From Prochlorococcus sp. AG-402-A21 (lineage in GTDB: Bacteria; Cyanobacteriota; Cyanobacteriia; PCC-6307; Cyanobiaceae): a stretch of 64,000 bases of DNA. The notes below the pieces were generated by a model that worked only from the letters and a program-made list of their open reading frames with translations, was not told the DNA's origin and ran no database searches. A program made the position numbers and the translations under genes. Shown in pieces: positions 44,564-53,257 of this stretch; the first letter of the stretch is position 1, and each line of letters starts with the position of its first letter. The stretch lies in assembly GCA_003279655.1 (NCBI GenBank), contig QCHI01000007.1, forward strand, positions 1 through 64,000. The letters run 5' to 3'.

Positions 44564-45775
44564 ATGATTTCTGATCTTGTCATTATTGGTGGTGGTGCCT
44601 CTGGTTTTATGGGGGGGATCACTGCAATTAGTAATGGACTTAGATCTGTTGTAATACTAGAAGGAACCTCTAAGGTTCTTGAAAAAGTTAGAATTAGTGG
44701 AGGCGGTAGGTGTAATTTAACTAACTCATGTGCGGAGATTTCTAATCTGGTTGATAATTATCCGAGAGGAGAAAAGCAATTATTAGGATTGTTTAATCAA
44801 TTTTCTACAACCGATGCTTTTGATTGGTTTCAGAAGAAAGGACTTAGTCTTAAAGTAGAGAAAGATGGACGAGTGTTTCCTAGTTCAGATTCTTCTGATG
44901 ATGTTATAAAATGCTTGAGAGCTGTTGCAAAAAAATCTGGCATTAAGGTAGTCACTAATTCTCATGTAAAGCAAATAAGCAAAATTAAAGAAGGCTTTAA
45001 CTTATTAGTTAAAGGAAAAAAATTTTATAAAGCAAAAAATATTTTGATTTGTACCGGTGGTCATCCCAGTGGACGTAGATTAGCAAAAAGACTTGGGCAC
45101 ACAATTATTAAACCTGTTCCATCTCTTTTTTCTTTTTCTACTTCTGAACAATCATTAAAATCTTGTGCTGGTATAACTTTAGATGTTCAGATTAAACTTA
45201 CTGTTAATAATAAAAATTATTCTGAAGCAGGTCCTATTTTGATTACTCATAAAGGCTTTAGTGGGCCTGTTATATTGAGACTTTCTTCTTTTGGAGCTAG
45301 GAGTCTACACACAAATAAATATAATGCTAAATTAAGAATAAATTGGCTTTGTATGAGTGAGAATGAAGCCAGGTTAATACTCGATTTATATAAATTAGAA
45401 AATGGTAACAAACTTGTATTTAATTATAAACCTTTTAAAAGATTACCAAGAAGCCTATGGAGGGCTCTTCTTCGAAGCTTAAATATTAATTGTCAATTAA
45501 AATGGGCGGATTTATCTAAAAGCGAAAAAGAGTCTTTGATTAAATGTTTAACAATTAATCACTATTTAATAAATAGTCGTGGTCCTTTTGGCGATGAATT
45601 CGTAACTGCTGGTGGAGTATCACTTAAGGAAATTAATTTTAAAACTATGGAAAGTAAGATCTGTAAGGGTCTATTCTTCGCAGGAGAGGTTCTAGATATT
45701 GATGGTATTACAGGTGGTTTTAATTTTCAACATTGCTGGACAAGTGGCTGGGTAGCAGGTAATTCTATGATTTAA
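44564..45775 (+). CDS. HI0933/BaiN-type FAD-dependent oxidoreductase
   Basis: About 403 aa from ATG 44564 (a TTG at 44546 is less likely). VIIGGGASGFMGGITA is the FAD-binding loop; ISGGGRCNLTN is the family hallmark; GGFNFQHCWTSGWVAG is the C-terminal FAD segment. Function of the family is not settled; tRNA- or redox-linked roles have been proposed. It is a normal-length gene amid small island ORFs. Confidence 0.9.
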   Translation: MISDLVIIGGGASGFMGGITAISNGLRSVVILEGTSKVLEKVRISGGGRCNLTNSCAEISNLVDNYPRGEKQLLGLFNQFSTTDAFDWFQKKGLSLKVEKDGRVFPSSDSSDDVIKCLRAVAKKSGIKVVTNSHVKQISKIKEGFNLLVKGKKFYKAKNILICTGGHPSGRRLAKRLGHTIIKPVPSLFSFSTSEQSLKSCAGITLDVQIKLTVNNKNYSEAGPILITHKGFSGPVILRLSSFGARSLHTNKYNAKLRINWLCMSENEARLILDLYKLENGNKLVFNYKPFKRLPRSLWRALLRSLNINCQLKWADLSKSEKESLIKCLTINHYLINSRGPFGDEFVTAGGVSLKEINFKTMESKICKGLFFAGEVLDIDGITGGFNFQHCWTSGWVAGNSMI

Positions 45776-45849
45776 AATACTTATTAATTTATCAGAATTC
45801 TTATAAGTTTAGAATTTTCAATATCGTAGATAAAATTTAAATTAAATTT

Positions 45850-45939
45850 CTAGCCAAGTGATGCGATAAGTGCTGGTATCGCTATTGCTATTAGACCTAC
45901 AGCAGCTGTAGCAGTAAGTAATGATGTGCTCACACTCAT
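45850..45939 (-). CDS. Possible 29-aa membrane peptide
   Basis: ATG 45939: MSVSTSLLTATAAVGLIAIA, then IPALIASLG. A single hydrophobic helix with few charges, the size of minor photosystem or cytochrome b6f subunits, but none matches by motif. Convergent with the flavoprotein gene. Confidence 0.45.
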   Translation of the reverse strand: MSVSTSLLTATAAVGLIAIAIPALIASLG

Positions 45940-46231
45940 CAATTAATAATTTTCACTATATTACACAGCCTTTCTAAATATTTTTGTGAGTATTAATACT
46001 ATTTCTAGTAACTTATTTCCTTCTTCTTTTTAGTGGTAATTAATTATAAATGTTTAATGATTACTAAATCTTTCTACTCAAAACAGAATGAACCCCTTCT
46101 ACCAGATCGAGATCTGGCCTGACGACCCCCCTTTGTAAGTATTTATACTTATCATGAAAAGGCTAGGCTTCTCTTTTCCACGCTTTTCGTCCTGATACTT
46201 CTAAAGTTCACTGAAATTATTTTAAGATAAA
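45940..46231. other. Intergenic region with a GC-richer hairpin
   Basis: CCAGATC/GATCTGG (46103-46118) forms a tight 7-bp stem in a GC-richer patch (46090-46135) that also encodes a 16-codon frame MNPFYQIEIWPDDPPL. Whether this is an RNA, a mini-ORF or a remnant cannot be decided. Nothing else stands out. Confidence 0.3.
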
Positions 46232-46789
46232 TTGTTTAATTCGATCTTCTATAAATCAATATTCAAGGATTTTGCTTTTCTTGTTTTACGAGTTTTCACA
46301 GGAGCATTCCTAATACATCATGGTTTTGAAAAATTAAATGATATTAATAATTTCGCCGATGCTTTTGTCCGGCCTCTTCACTTACCCTTCCCCGTAACTC
46401 TCTCTTACATTGCTGCTGGGTCTGAGATAGGCGGCAGTTGGCTATTGATACTTGGCCTTGGAACTAGATTGGGCGCATCTGCAATCCTGGGAACTATGAG
46501 TGTTGCCATTTACCATGCAATCGTTACGGCAGGTTTTAACATATATTTATTAGAACTTTTAGCACTATATTTTGCTTCTGCTTTCTCTATAATTTTGCTT
46601 GGTCCAGGCATGTTCTCAGCAGATTATTTGATACGAGAAATTTTCAAAACTAATCATGACTTTATTAAGTCTATTACTAGCCATCAATTATTAGTTAATA
46701 CCTCGTTGTCTACCAATAATGAATCATTCAAATCTATAAAACAGAAGAAGACATTTGATTTTCCTTTCTCTAGCTTTTTATCTTCTTGA
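46232..46789 (+). CDS. DoxX family membrane protein
   Basis: 185 aa from TTG 46232. FLVLRVFTGAFLIHHGFEKL at helix 1 and GSEIGGSWLLILGLGTRLGA, with four membrane helices, match DoxX. The family is linked to redox or sulfur stress but has no single known activity. The C-terminal 40 residues are polar and extra. Confidence 0.82.
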   Translation: MFNSIFYKSIFKDFAFLVLRVFTGAFLIHHGFEKLNDINNFADAFVRPLHLPFPVTLSYIAAGSEIGGSWLLILGLGTRLGASAILGTMSVAIYHAIVTAGFNIYLLELLALYFASAFSIILLGPGMFSADYLIREIFKTNHDFIKSITSHQLLVNTSLSTNNESFKSIKQKKTFDFPFSSFLSS

Positions 46790-46806
46790 TCAATTTGTAG
46801 TTATTT

Positions 46807-47115
46807 TTAATTACCTTCTTTTTTCTTCATTGAAAGATAGAACCACATCCAAGTTGGCAAGGTGATAAAAAAACCAATTAATATGATATAACTTTTTGTT
46901 GTATCCCAGGCTGCTTCATCACAATTTTTTTTGATTGTATCTTTATCGCTTACTTTACTGCTTAGGTTCCTGCAGATATTTAGCCCATGAATACTAAGCG
47001 TCCCATATGTTATCGCTGTGGGAACAGTAGCAAGGAATATTGCGAGTATTAAATTTCCCAGCCTCAGGTTGAGGTCTTTTCTTTTTTGTTGGTCCATGCA
47101 TATATTTTTATCCAT
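46807..47115 (-). CDS. Two-helix membrane protein, ~102 aa
   Basis: ATG 47115 chosen; TTG 47133 and ATG 47097 are in the same frame. Two hydrophobic helices (GNLILAIFLATVPTAITYG and SYIILIGFFITLPTWMWFYL) flank a loop with two Cys (LNICRN and KKNCDEAAWD). Not recognised. Convergent with DoxX. Confidence 0.6.
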   Translation of the reverse strand: MDKNICMDQQKRKDLNLRLGNLILAIFLATVPTAITYGTLSIHGLNICRNLSSKVSDKDTIKKNCDEAAWDTTKSYIILIGFFITLPTWMWFYLSMKKKEGN

Positions 47116-47379
47116 ATTTATGATAAGGAACAATTTATTTCTTATTTTTTTACAAAGCAGTAAGCTTTTTTATATTGACTCTTGAATTGTTAGATCTGCA
47201 TTTTTAAAAGTCAAAATTTCTACTTTTACTTTTATTAATAGCTTTATATATTTTTTTTATTAACTTGCTTAAATGTTTGCTAATAACTTGTGGGTTTATG
47301 AATTTTGTAAATTTGTAGATGCTTAAAATACTAACGTTAGGCTAAAGTTAAATCATATTAGCAATTAATCTATTTTATA

Positions 47380-47583
47380 ATGTCCACAAGTAAGAGAGAA
47401 GAAGTTAGTTCGCATTTGCGTTATATCAGACAAGAACTTCGAGATTTGGACCAGATGCTTGGCCAAGACGGCTTAATGCCAGAGTTGTCTGAATTGAAAG
47501 AGGTCTATAATTCTTTGGATGCTCTTCATCAATTACTTTCAGGTAAAGTTAAAAAGAAACCTAAGCCTGAGTTTGATGATTGA
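47380..47583 (+). CDS. Small helical protein, 67 aa (paralogue of 44123-44338)
   Basis: ATG 47380: MSTSKREEVSSHLRYIRQEL, then DGLMPELSELKEVYNSLDAL and tail KKKPKPEFDD. Shared positions with the 71-aa protein include RQELR, DGLxPELS, VY and KPEF. The 246 bases upstream contain no other supported feature. Confidence 0.7.
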   Translation: MSTSKREEVSSHLRYIRQELRDLDQMLGQDGLMPELSELKEVYNSLDALHQLLSGKVKKKPKPEFDD

Positions 47584-47953
47584 TATCATTAATTACTATT
47601 TGAATAACATTTTAGAAATCAAAGGGTGAATTTATTTAATTTCCAATTGGCTTTGAACATAAGTATGGCGACTTGCAAGAAATAAAACTTCTAACAATAT
47701 ATACTTAAGGATAATGATGAACTTATGAAAGACGAAACTTGGAAGATTTAGTATAAGCAATGGAAGAATTTAAAGTCCTATCAAATTAAATTGATTTTTG
47801 ATGACCCTAAAAGTCAATCTGAGGCTTGGCTCCTAAATTCAAGGTGGTGTTAATGGATGGATTTTAAAGAGAATAAATTTGTCGAAAATTTCTACCAATG
47901 AAACTTCTTTTTTAACTGATCCTTGGGAAGCCTAATATTTGTTTAATCCTTAT
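47584..47953. other. Decayed stretch without an intact gene
   Basis: From ATG 47725 the frame reads MKDETWKI, TAG, then a protein-like run (SYQIKLIFDDPKSQSEAWLL) ended by further stops. It looks like a dead gene but the family is not recognisable. No RNA gene seen. Confidence 0.3.
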
Positions 47954-49030
47954 CTATAGCTTTTTTGAAAAATAATTCTTTTCTAATATGTCATGAATAA
48001 TTATTTCTTTAACAAATACTTGTATTACTACTGCCATTGGAATTGCTAATAACAAACCAAGTGGTCCAAAAAGAATTGTGAATATAAATTGTGCAGTAAT
48101 TGTTAAACCTGGTAGTAATTTGACTTGCTTTTGCATTATTGAAGGAGTTATTACATAACTCTCAATATTTTGAATTACTATGTATAAGCCCAGAACAGCA
48201 AGCGATTTCCATGGAGTATCTAGCAATGCAACTGAAAGAGGGAAAATAGTACTTATTGTTGGACCTACATTTGGTATGATATTTAAAATACCAGCTATTA
48301 AAGCATTAGCTATTACCAATTTTATTCCTAATAAATATAATCCAATAGAAGAAAGTAGTGCTACACAAATTGAGCTTAGTAGAACTCCACTCATCCAGCT
48401 ACTTAGAGCATTGCCGCATCTCAATAAAATATTTCTTGCACGCCTTCTATAAAATGATGGTACTAACAATATTGCAACTTCTCTATAGGCATTAGGTTGT
48501 AATGTTATCATTAAGCCCACAGAGATTATAAAAAATAATTGAAGGATTCCTATCCCTACATTGCTTACTAAGCTAATCAACTTTGTAATGCTATCTGTTA
48601 CACCATTAGCTAAAGTCGCACCATCTGGGATAATACTAAGCTTATTTGTCAATATTGATCTGTCGGCTAGATATGGAACATTATCTTTATATATAATTTC
48701 TGTAAAATCTAAAAATGTATTTATTGAGAGCTCCCATAGTTTACTTACAGCGGAAGGTATTTGATTGATTAGCTCTTGAAACTCGCTAGTAAATTGCGGT
48801 ATTATTATTACTATTGATAAACTTGAAATTAGTATAATAGATATTATTGTTATTAACAAAGATATCCACCTAGGGATTTGAAAAAAATCTCTTATTTTAC
48901 CAGTAATAGTACAAAGGGCCATAGATATGATTATTGAAGCAAAAAATAGTATCACTATTTCTTTTAATCCCCATATAATGAATATAGAAAAAACTAAAGC
49001 TGTAATTGATAGTAAGTTAGTTGGTTTCAA
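47954..49030 (-). CDS. AI-2E/PerM family transporter
   Basis: 358 aa with about eight membrane helices. The long soluble loop (FTSEFQELINQIPSAVSKLW) between helices 3 and 4, and the late GILNIIPNVGPTISTIFPLS and PSIMQKQVKLLPGLTI blocks, are typical of PF01594. Members move signals or ions (for example Na/H exchange); the substrate here is unknown. It is 9 bases after psb28 on the same strand. Confidence 0.88.
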   Translation of the reverse strand: MKPTNLLSITALVFSIFIIWGLKEIVILFFASIIISMALCTITGKIRDFFQIPRWISLLITIISIILISSLSIVIIIPQFTSEFQELINQIPSAVSKLWELSINTFLDFTEIIYKDNVPYLADRSILTNKLSIIPDGATLANGVTDSITKLISLVSNVGIGILQLFFIISVGLMITLQPNAYREVAILLVPSFYRRRARNILLRCGNALSSWMSGVLLSSICVALLSSIGLYLLGIKLVIANALIAGILNIIPNVGPTISTIFPLSVALLDTPWKSLAVLGLYIVIQNIESYVITPSIMQKQVKLLPGLTITAQFIFTILFGPLGLLLAIPMAVVIQVFVKEIIIHDILEKNYFSKKL

Positions 49031-49039
49031 CTTAAATAT

Positions 49040-49372
49040 TTATTTTTTATTTAGTGAATTTGCATGCCTTAGGGCGAAACGCATAAACCTTTCAAATTCT
49101 TTTTCTGAATTCCAATTATAAGTAGATTTTACTTCTTTAACATGATCTTCTGAAATAGATAAATCTATTTTTCTTGTTGAAATAGCACCTTCTTCGTCAA
49201 TTAGATACATTTTCTGTATCGAATTATAATTTTCTAGTGTAATTGTTTTAGGTTTGTAAAATTTATATATTGCCTTACCTCTTTTTCCATCAATATTTCT
49301 AAATAAACGTATTTCAGGATGACCTTTTTCGTCTCTACCTTTAACAAATTGAATGGCTACATTTTTATTCAT
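49040..49372 (-). CDS. psb28: Photosystem II assembly protein Psb28
   Basis: 110 aa. IQFVKGRDEKGHPEIRLFRN, GMYLVDEEG-like KMYLIDEEGAISTRKIDL, and FERFMRFALRHANS fit Psb28 along its length. It binds the CP43/CP47 side of PSII assembly intermediates transiently. Complete, ATG 49372. Confidence 0.93.
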   Translation of the reverse strand: MNKNVAIQFVKGRDEKGHPEIRLFRNIDGKRGKAIYKFYKPKTITLENYNSIQKMYLIDEEGAISTRKIDLSISEDHVKEVKSTYNWNSEKEFERFMRFALRHANSLNKK

Positions 49373-49425
49373 TTAAGTCAGCTCTCCTTGTGAGTGAATT
49401 AATAGACATATGCTTGTATATAAAA

Positions 49426-50478
49426 CTATAAGGGATTGAGCTTGTAATTTAAGATTCTATTTAAAGATAACTTTAGACTTAAGCCGCTAAGATCAATCGA
49501 ATTTATATTTTCTGTTTTTTTAAGTTCGTATTCATAGCACTTGTCATAATAATTAAGCATGGCTTCACAGGCGTGTGACCATTCTTTTTTCTCAATAGCA
49601 TCTAGAGCCTCTTTTGTTCTTTGTGGCCCTAATCTTTTGCTTATTCTATTCACCGCATCTTTTAATTCAGTTTGAGAATTTTGACTATATATATCGACTA
49701 AATTTTCAATACGCTCATCCTTTGATTTAATTATTTCTATTATCGGTGCTTTTTTCATTTTTGTATACAAGCTATTTGGTATGCGACATTTTCCTAGATT
49801 AGAACTTTCAGCTTCTATCCATATCTCAATTGCATTATTTTTTTGAAACTTATAAAGAGATTCTGCAAGAATATTTTCAAATTGTTGAGTTGTAGGTTGC
49901 TTGTCCATACCTAATGAGCCAAAACTGCTTCCCCTATGATTCGCGATTCCCTCTAAATCAATTACATGTATACTTTCATTCTTAATGTAATTTAGTAGAT
50001 CTGTTTTTCTTGTACCTGTTTTACCTGCGATAAGTCTTATGGGTAAATCTGACTCAAATTGATTTAAAACCCATTTTCTATAGCTTTTATATCCACCTTG
50101 TAATAAATAGGTCTTAATCCCAATTGTTCGTGCAAGCCAAGCAAAAGCACTAGATCTCATTCCACCTCTCGAGCAGTATATTCGTAATGATTTATTTATA
50201 GATTCTCTTTTTTGAGTTGTTTCTTGGATTATCTCTAATAGCTTTTTAGTTTTTGGAAGAGTTACTTTTAAACCATTAAATATTGCCTTTAAGCGACTTT
50301 CTTTTTTATAGCTTTTTCCTATAGTTTCTCTTTCGATATCAGAAAACAAGGGGATATTAATGGCTTCTGGCCAATGACCTTGGCTAAATTCGAAAGGACT
50401 TCTTACATCAACAATTGGATTGGTTAAATTCCGAAAATCCGTTACGGGGTAGTTCGAATTGGTAGGTTTCTCTGACAT
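49426..50478 (-). CDS. mnmH: tRNA 2-selenouridine/geranyl-2-thiouridine synthase
   Basis: 350 aa. The rhodanese domain has VDVRSPFEFSQGHWPEAINI and the catalytic Cys in YCSRGGMRSSAFAWL; the P-loop is LIAGKTGTRKTDLL. It changes wobble 2-thiouridine to selenouridine by way of a geranylated intermediate. No selenophosphate synthetase is in the window, so whether selenium is actually used is open. Divergent from gun4 by 39 bases. Confidence 0.93.
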   Translation of the reverse strand: MSEKPTNSNYPVTDFRNLTNPIVDVRSPFEFSQGHWPEAINIPLFSDIERETIGKSYKKESRLKAIFNGLKVTLPKTKKLLEIIQETTQKRESINKSLRIYCSRGGMRSSAFAWLARTIGIKTYLLQGGYKSYRKWVLNQFESDLPIRLIAGKTGTRKTDLLNYIKNESIHVIDLEGIANHRGSSFGSLGMDKQPTTQQFENILAESLYKFQKNNAIEIWIEAESSNLGKCRIPNSLYTKMKKAPIIEIIKSKDERIENLVDIYSQNSQTELKDAVNRISKRLGPQRTKEALDAIEKKEWSHACEAMLNYYDKCYEYELKKTENINSIDLSGLSLKLSLNRILNYKLNPL

Positions 50479-50517
50479 AGTATTAGTGCTTAGGTCATTT
50501 TAGGCCGGCATTAGATT

Positions 50518-51234
50518 ATGACTGAAGAAAAAACACATTCAAATAAAGAGAGCATAGAGGAGTTCTTGGAGTCTTTTAGAACGGCTTCAGAGAGGAAGCG
50601 ACTGGCTTCGCTAAATGTTTTAGAAGAAAGGGTTGAGGAACTGCTTAGCCTTGAATCAAGTTTGATGACTGGTTTTGATCCCGGTGATTGTGATTGGTCG
50701 TCGGGCTTCATTTTGCAACTTATTCATAAAACTGATAAAAATTTCATAAAAAACAAACTGAATTGTGATGACCTTGCTTGGTTCAATGCCCCATCAGATA
50801 TTGGCTATGATTATTCACCTCTTCAGAGATATTTATTAAATGAAAGTTTTGAGGACGCTGATCGCTTTACAAGCTCAAAACTTAGAGAGCTGGCTGGAGA
50901 AAAGGCAGTTAAAAGAGGATATGTTTATTTCTCTGAGGTTGAATCAATACCTTGTACTGATTTATCAACCATAGATAAGTTATGGATTGCTTACTCTAGA
51001 GGGAAATTTGGTTTTACAGTTCAGGCAAAAATATTAGATTCATTAGGTGGGAGATATGACAAACTTTGGCCTCGAATTGGTTGGAAAAAAGATGGAATAT
51101 GGACTAGATATCCCAAATCATTTACTTGGTCTATTGAAGCACCTAATGGTCATATGCCTTTGGTCAATCAACTTAGAGGTGTTCGACTCTTGGATGCCTT
51201 GCTAAATCATCAAGGATTGACTACTAAAAGCTAA
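50518..51234 (+). CDS. gun4: Gun4 porphyrin-binding regulator of Mg-chelatase
   Basis: 238 aa. An N-terminal helical part (about residues 1-85) precedes the GUN4 core: GYVYFSEVESIPCTDLSTID, LWIAYSRGKFGFTVQAKIL and WTRYPKSFTWSIEAPNGHMP. It binds protoporphyrin IX and Mg-protoporphyrin and stimulates ChlH in chlorophyll synthesis. Starts at ATG 50518. Confidence 0.93.
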   Translation: MTEEKTHSNKESIEEFLESFRTASERKRLASLNVLEERVEELLSLESSLMTGFDPGDCDWSSGFILQLIHKTDKNFIKNKLNCDDLAWFNAPSDIGYDYSPLQRYLLNESFEDADRFTSSKLRELAGEKAVKRGYVYFSEVESIPCTDLSTIDKLWIAYSRGKFGFTVQAKILDSLGGRYDKLWPRIGWKKDGIWTRYPKSFTWSIEAPNGHMPLVNQLRGVRLLDALLNHQGLTTKS

Positions 51235-51365
51235 CTATTTAATTATTTATGTTTAATTTATACTCATAGAATACATAGTATGACTTAAGTTTGAAAAAAT
51301 GAATTGAATTCCTAGATTAATTCTTTGACCAAAAGATTAGTTTACAAAGAATGTTTTAATTAATT

Positions 51366-51758
51366 GTGGAGCCTCCTAAAAATTGGGCTGTATTTATACA
51401 TCCCTCTACTTTAAAACTAGCCTCATTCGTTGAAACTCTTTTAGAGCCTGTAATATGTAGAGAAACTGCAAAAAGGATTGAATTAGGATTGCATGAGGCT
51501 CTTGTTAATGCTGTAGTACATGGAAACTTGTCTAATCCTAATAAATTTGTTCGTGTTAGGAGAATTCTTACTCCTAACTGGATTGTTTGGCAAATTCAAG
51601 ATGAAGGAATAGGAATAGTTGAAAATAAAAGGAGAAATTCTTTACCTTTGAAAATTGATGCTAATAGTGGGAGAGGAATATATTTAATTTATAAGTGTTT
51701 TGATGATGTTAGATGGAGTAGGAAAGGCAATAGACTTCAGCTATCACTTAAGAAATAA
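51366..51758 (+). CDS. Anti-sigma factor-type Ser/Thr kinase (HATPase)
   Basis: 130 aa from GTG 51366. RIELGLHEALVNAVVHGN is the N-box, IVWQIQDEGIGI the G1 box and ANSGRGIYLIYKCFDDVRW the G2 box, as in RsbW/SpoIIAB. It is likely to bind a sigma factor or an anti-anti-sigma partner, neither of which is adjacent. Single domain, cytoplasmic. Confidence 0.88.
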   Translation: MEPPKNWAVFIHPSTLKLASFVETLLEPVICRETAKRIELGLHEALVNAVVHGNLSNPNKFVRVRRILTPNWIVWQIQDEGIGIVENKRRNSLPLKIDANSGRGIYLIYKCFDDVRWSRKGNRLQLSLKK

Positions 51759-51762
51759 GGCT

Positions 51763-52020
51763 TTAGTGATTTTTACATCCTGTATCTTTTATATCTTCTC
51801 TTATCCATAAGATTGCTTGATTAAGCAGGTCTTCTATTTCTGATTCCTCTCCGTTATTAATTAATTGTGTTATTGCTGAGACAATCAATTCGGCGCTTCT
51901 TCTATGTTTATCCCCCCTAAATTCATGCCAATTATAATTATTAAGACTGATTTCTTTATGGAGATCTTTTGCCAGTAACTTTACTTTTTCAGGCCAAATA
52001 TATTTTTTTCTTTTTAACAT
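51763..52020 (-). CDS. Conserved small cyanobacterial protein, 85 aa
   Basis: ATG 52020. NWHEFRGDKHRRSAELIVSA, then SEIEDLLNQAILWIREDIKD and GCKNH. The pattern resembles a small cyanobacterial family (possibly DUF6439, not certain) of unknown function. It is 37 bases downstream of the methyltransferase gene on the same strand. Confidence 0.7.
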   Translation of the reverse strand: MLKRKKYIWPEKVKLLAKDLHKEISLNNYNWHEFRGDKHRRSAELIVSAITQLINNGEESEIEDLLNQAILWIREDIKDTGCKNH

Positions 52021-52057
52021 AGCATTAGTGATTTTTTGACATCTTTTCTTAATAAAA

Positions 52058-53119
52058 TTAAATTGGTTTGTTTGCTTTCCATACTTTTGTCATGAAGTGA
52101 GATTCAGAAGTTATTGATGAAAACCCACTTTCTTCTAATCTTGAATTTATGTTATCTATTATATAGTCTCTGTAATAAGGTTCATGAAATATTTTGTGAA
52201 AGTTTTCCATTATTGAAGTGAATTTCGGAGAATCTTCTATTTGAATAGAGTCAGCAAGAACAAGTGTTCCGCCAGGTTCTAGCAATCTAAAGCATTCGTT
52301 CAAGACATTCTGGCGTGCTTCTCTAGGAAGTTCGTGAAATAGGAAAACACAAGTAAGTGCTTGAAAACTTTTTGATGGAAAGGGCATCTTTTCTGCATTC
52401 CCTCTAGTCAGTTGAACAAGATCACCACTTCTGGAACTTAAATATTTACTTGCTTGCTTTAAGTATGAGCCTGATAAATCTAGACCATAAAGTTCTACTT
52501 CAGGCAATGCACTTTGTATTTGCTGAAGTGTTCTCCCTGTCCCTGTTGCGATGTCTAAAACTTTTACTTTCTTTGAGTCTTCAGATAAAAATTTTTTTAG
52601 GCCTGTTTTTAAAGGAGATAAAATTCTTCTTCTCATAGAATCTGCAGTTCCATTGAAAAGAATCTCAACTTGTAAGTCATAAATTTCAGCAGAATGCTCA
52701 CTTAGGTAACCATCTGTTTGGTGATGAAAATTTTGTAAATAATAATCAGGGTAATCTTCCTCCTTTACATCTCTGGGAATTTCTCTGGTTTTATTTCTTT
52801 TACGCCTTTGCCAAGTTTGGGGCATATCTAGCCAAACCAGTGGATATTTTTTTGCCCATTCCAACCATGGGGCTTCGAATAGTTGTGATTTTGGGTAAAT
52901 GCCTGCCTCAGCTTCTTGCCAGTCAATATTTTCTAGATTATCCATCGATCGTCTGATTTCTGTTATTAGATCTTGATCAATTGGAAATTTTCCTGGAGCT
53001 GCCTCAGGAGCAAAAACTTCCATTAACTTATTACTTAACTCTTTATGAGCTAACCCGGCAAGTGTTTTCCCTTGTTGAAGAGTGTGAAATGCAAATTTTT
53101 TTAGGCTTGGCGCTGCCAT
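52058..53119 (-). CDS. SAM-dependent methyltransferase, UbiE-like C-terminal domain
   Basis: 353 aa. An N-terminal helical region (about residues 1-140) contains the WLEWAKKYPLVWLDMPQTWQ segment common in cyanobacterial homologues. The C-terminal half has VLDIATGTGRTLQQI (motif I), LYGLDLSGSYLKQA and ALTCVFLFHELP, a methyltransferase core. Substrate unknown; a lipid or quinone is possible from similarity. ATG 53119. Confidence 0.85.
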   Translation of the reverse strand: MAAPSLKKFAFHTLQQGKTLAGLAHKELSNKLMEVFAPEAAPGKFPIDQDLITEIRRSMDNLENIDWQEAEAGIYPKSQLFEAPWLEWAKKYPLVWLDMPQTWQRRKRNKTREIPRDVKEEDYPDYYLQNFHHQTDGYLSEHSAEIYDLQVEILFNGTADSMRRRILSPLKTGLKKFLSEDSKKVKVLDIATGTGRTLQQIQSALPEVELYGLDLSGSYLKQASKYLSSRSGDLVQLTRGNAEKMPFPSKSFQALTCVFLFHELPREARQNVLNECFRLLEPGGTLVLADSIQIEDSPKFTSIMENFHKIFHEPYYRDYIIDNINSRLEESGFSSITSESHFMTKVWKANKPI

Positions 53120-53180
53120 GAACCATTTATTATTTTCAATACTATCTAACAGATTTGATTGATTAGTGACGAGTTAACTA

Positions 53181-53220
53181 AAAAAAAATTAAGGTCTATG
53201 CATATTTGTACATAGACCTT
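53181..53220 (-). terminator. Rho-independent terminator of glnA
   Basis: AAGGTCTATG/CATAGACCTT forms a perfect 10-bp stem (53191-53200 with 53211-53220) around a 10-base loop; on the minus strand it is followed by AATTTTTTTTT. It lies 37 bases after the glnA stop. Confidence 0.92.
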
Positions 53221-53257
53221 AAATGTTTATTCTAAAAATCAATCAAAACAATTTAGT

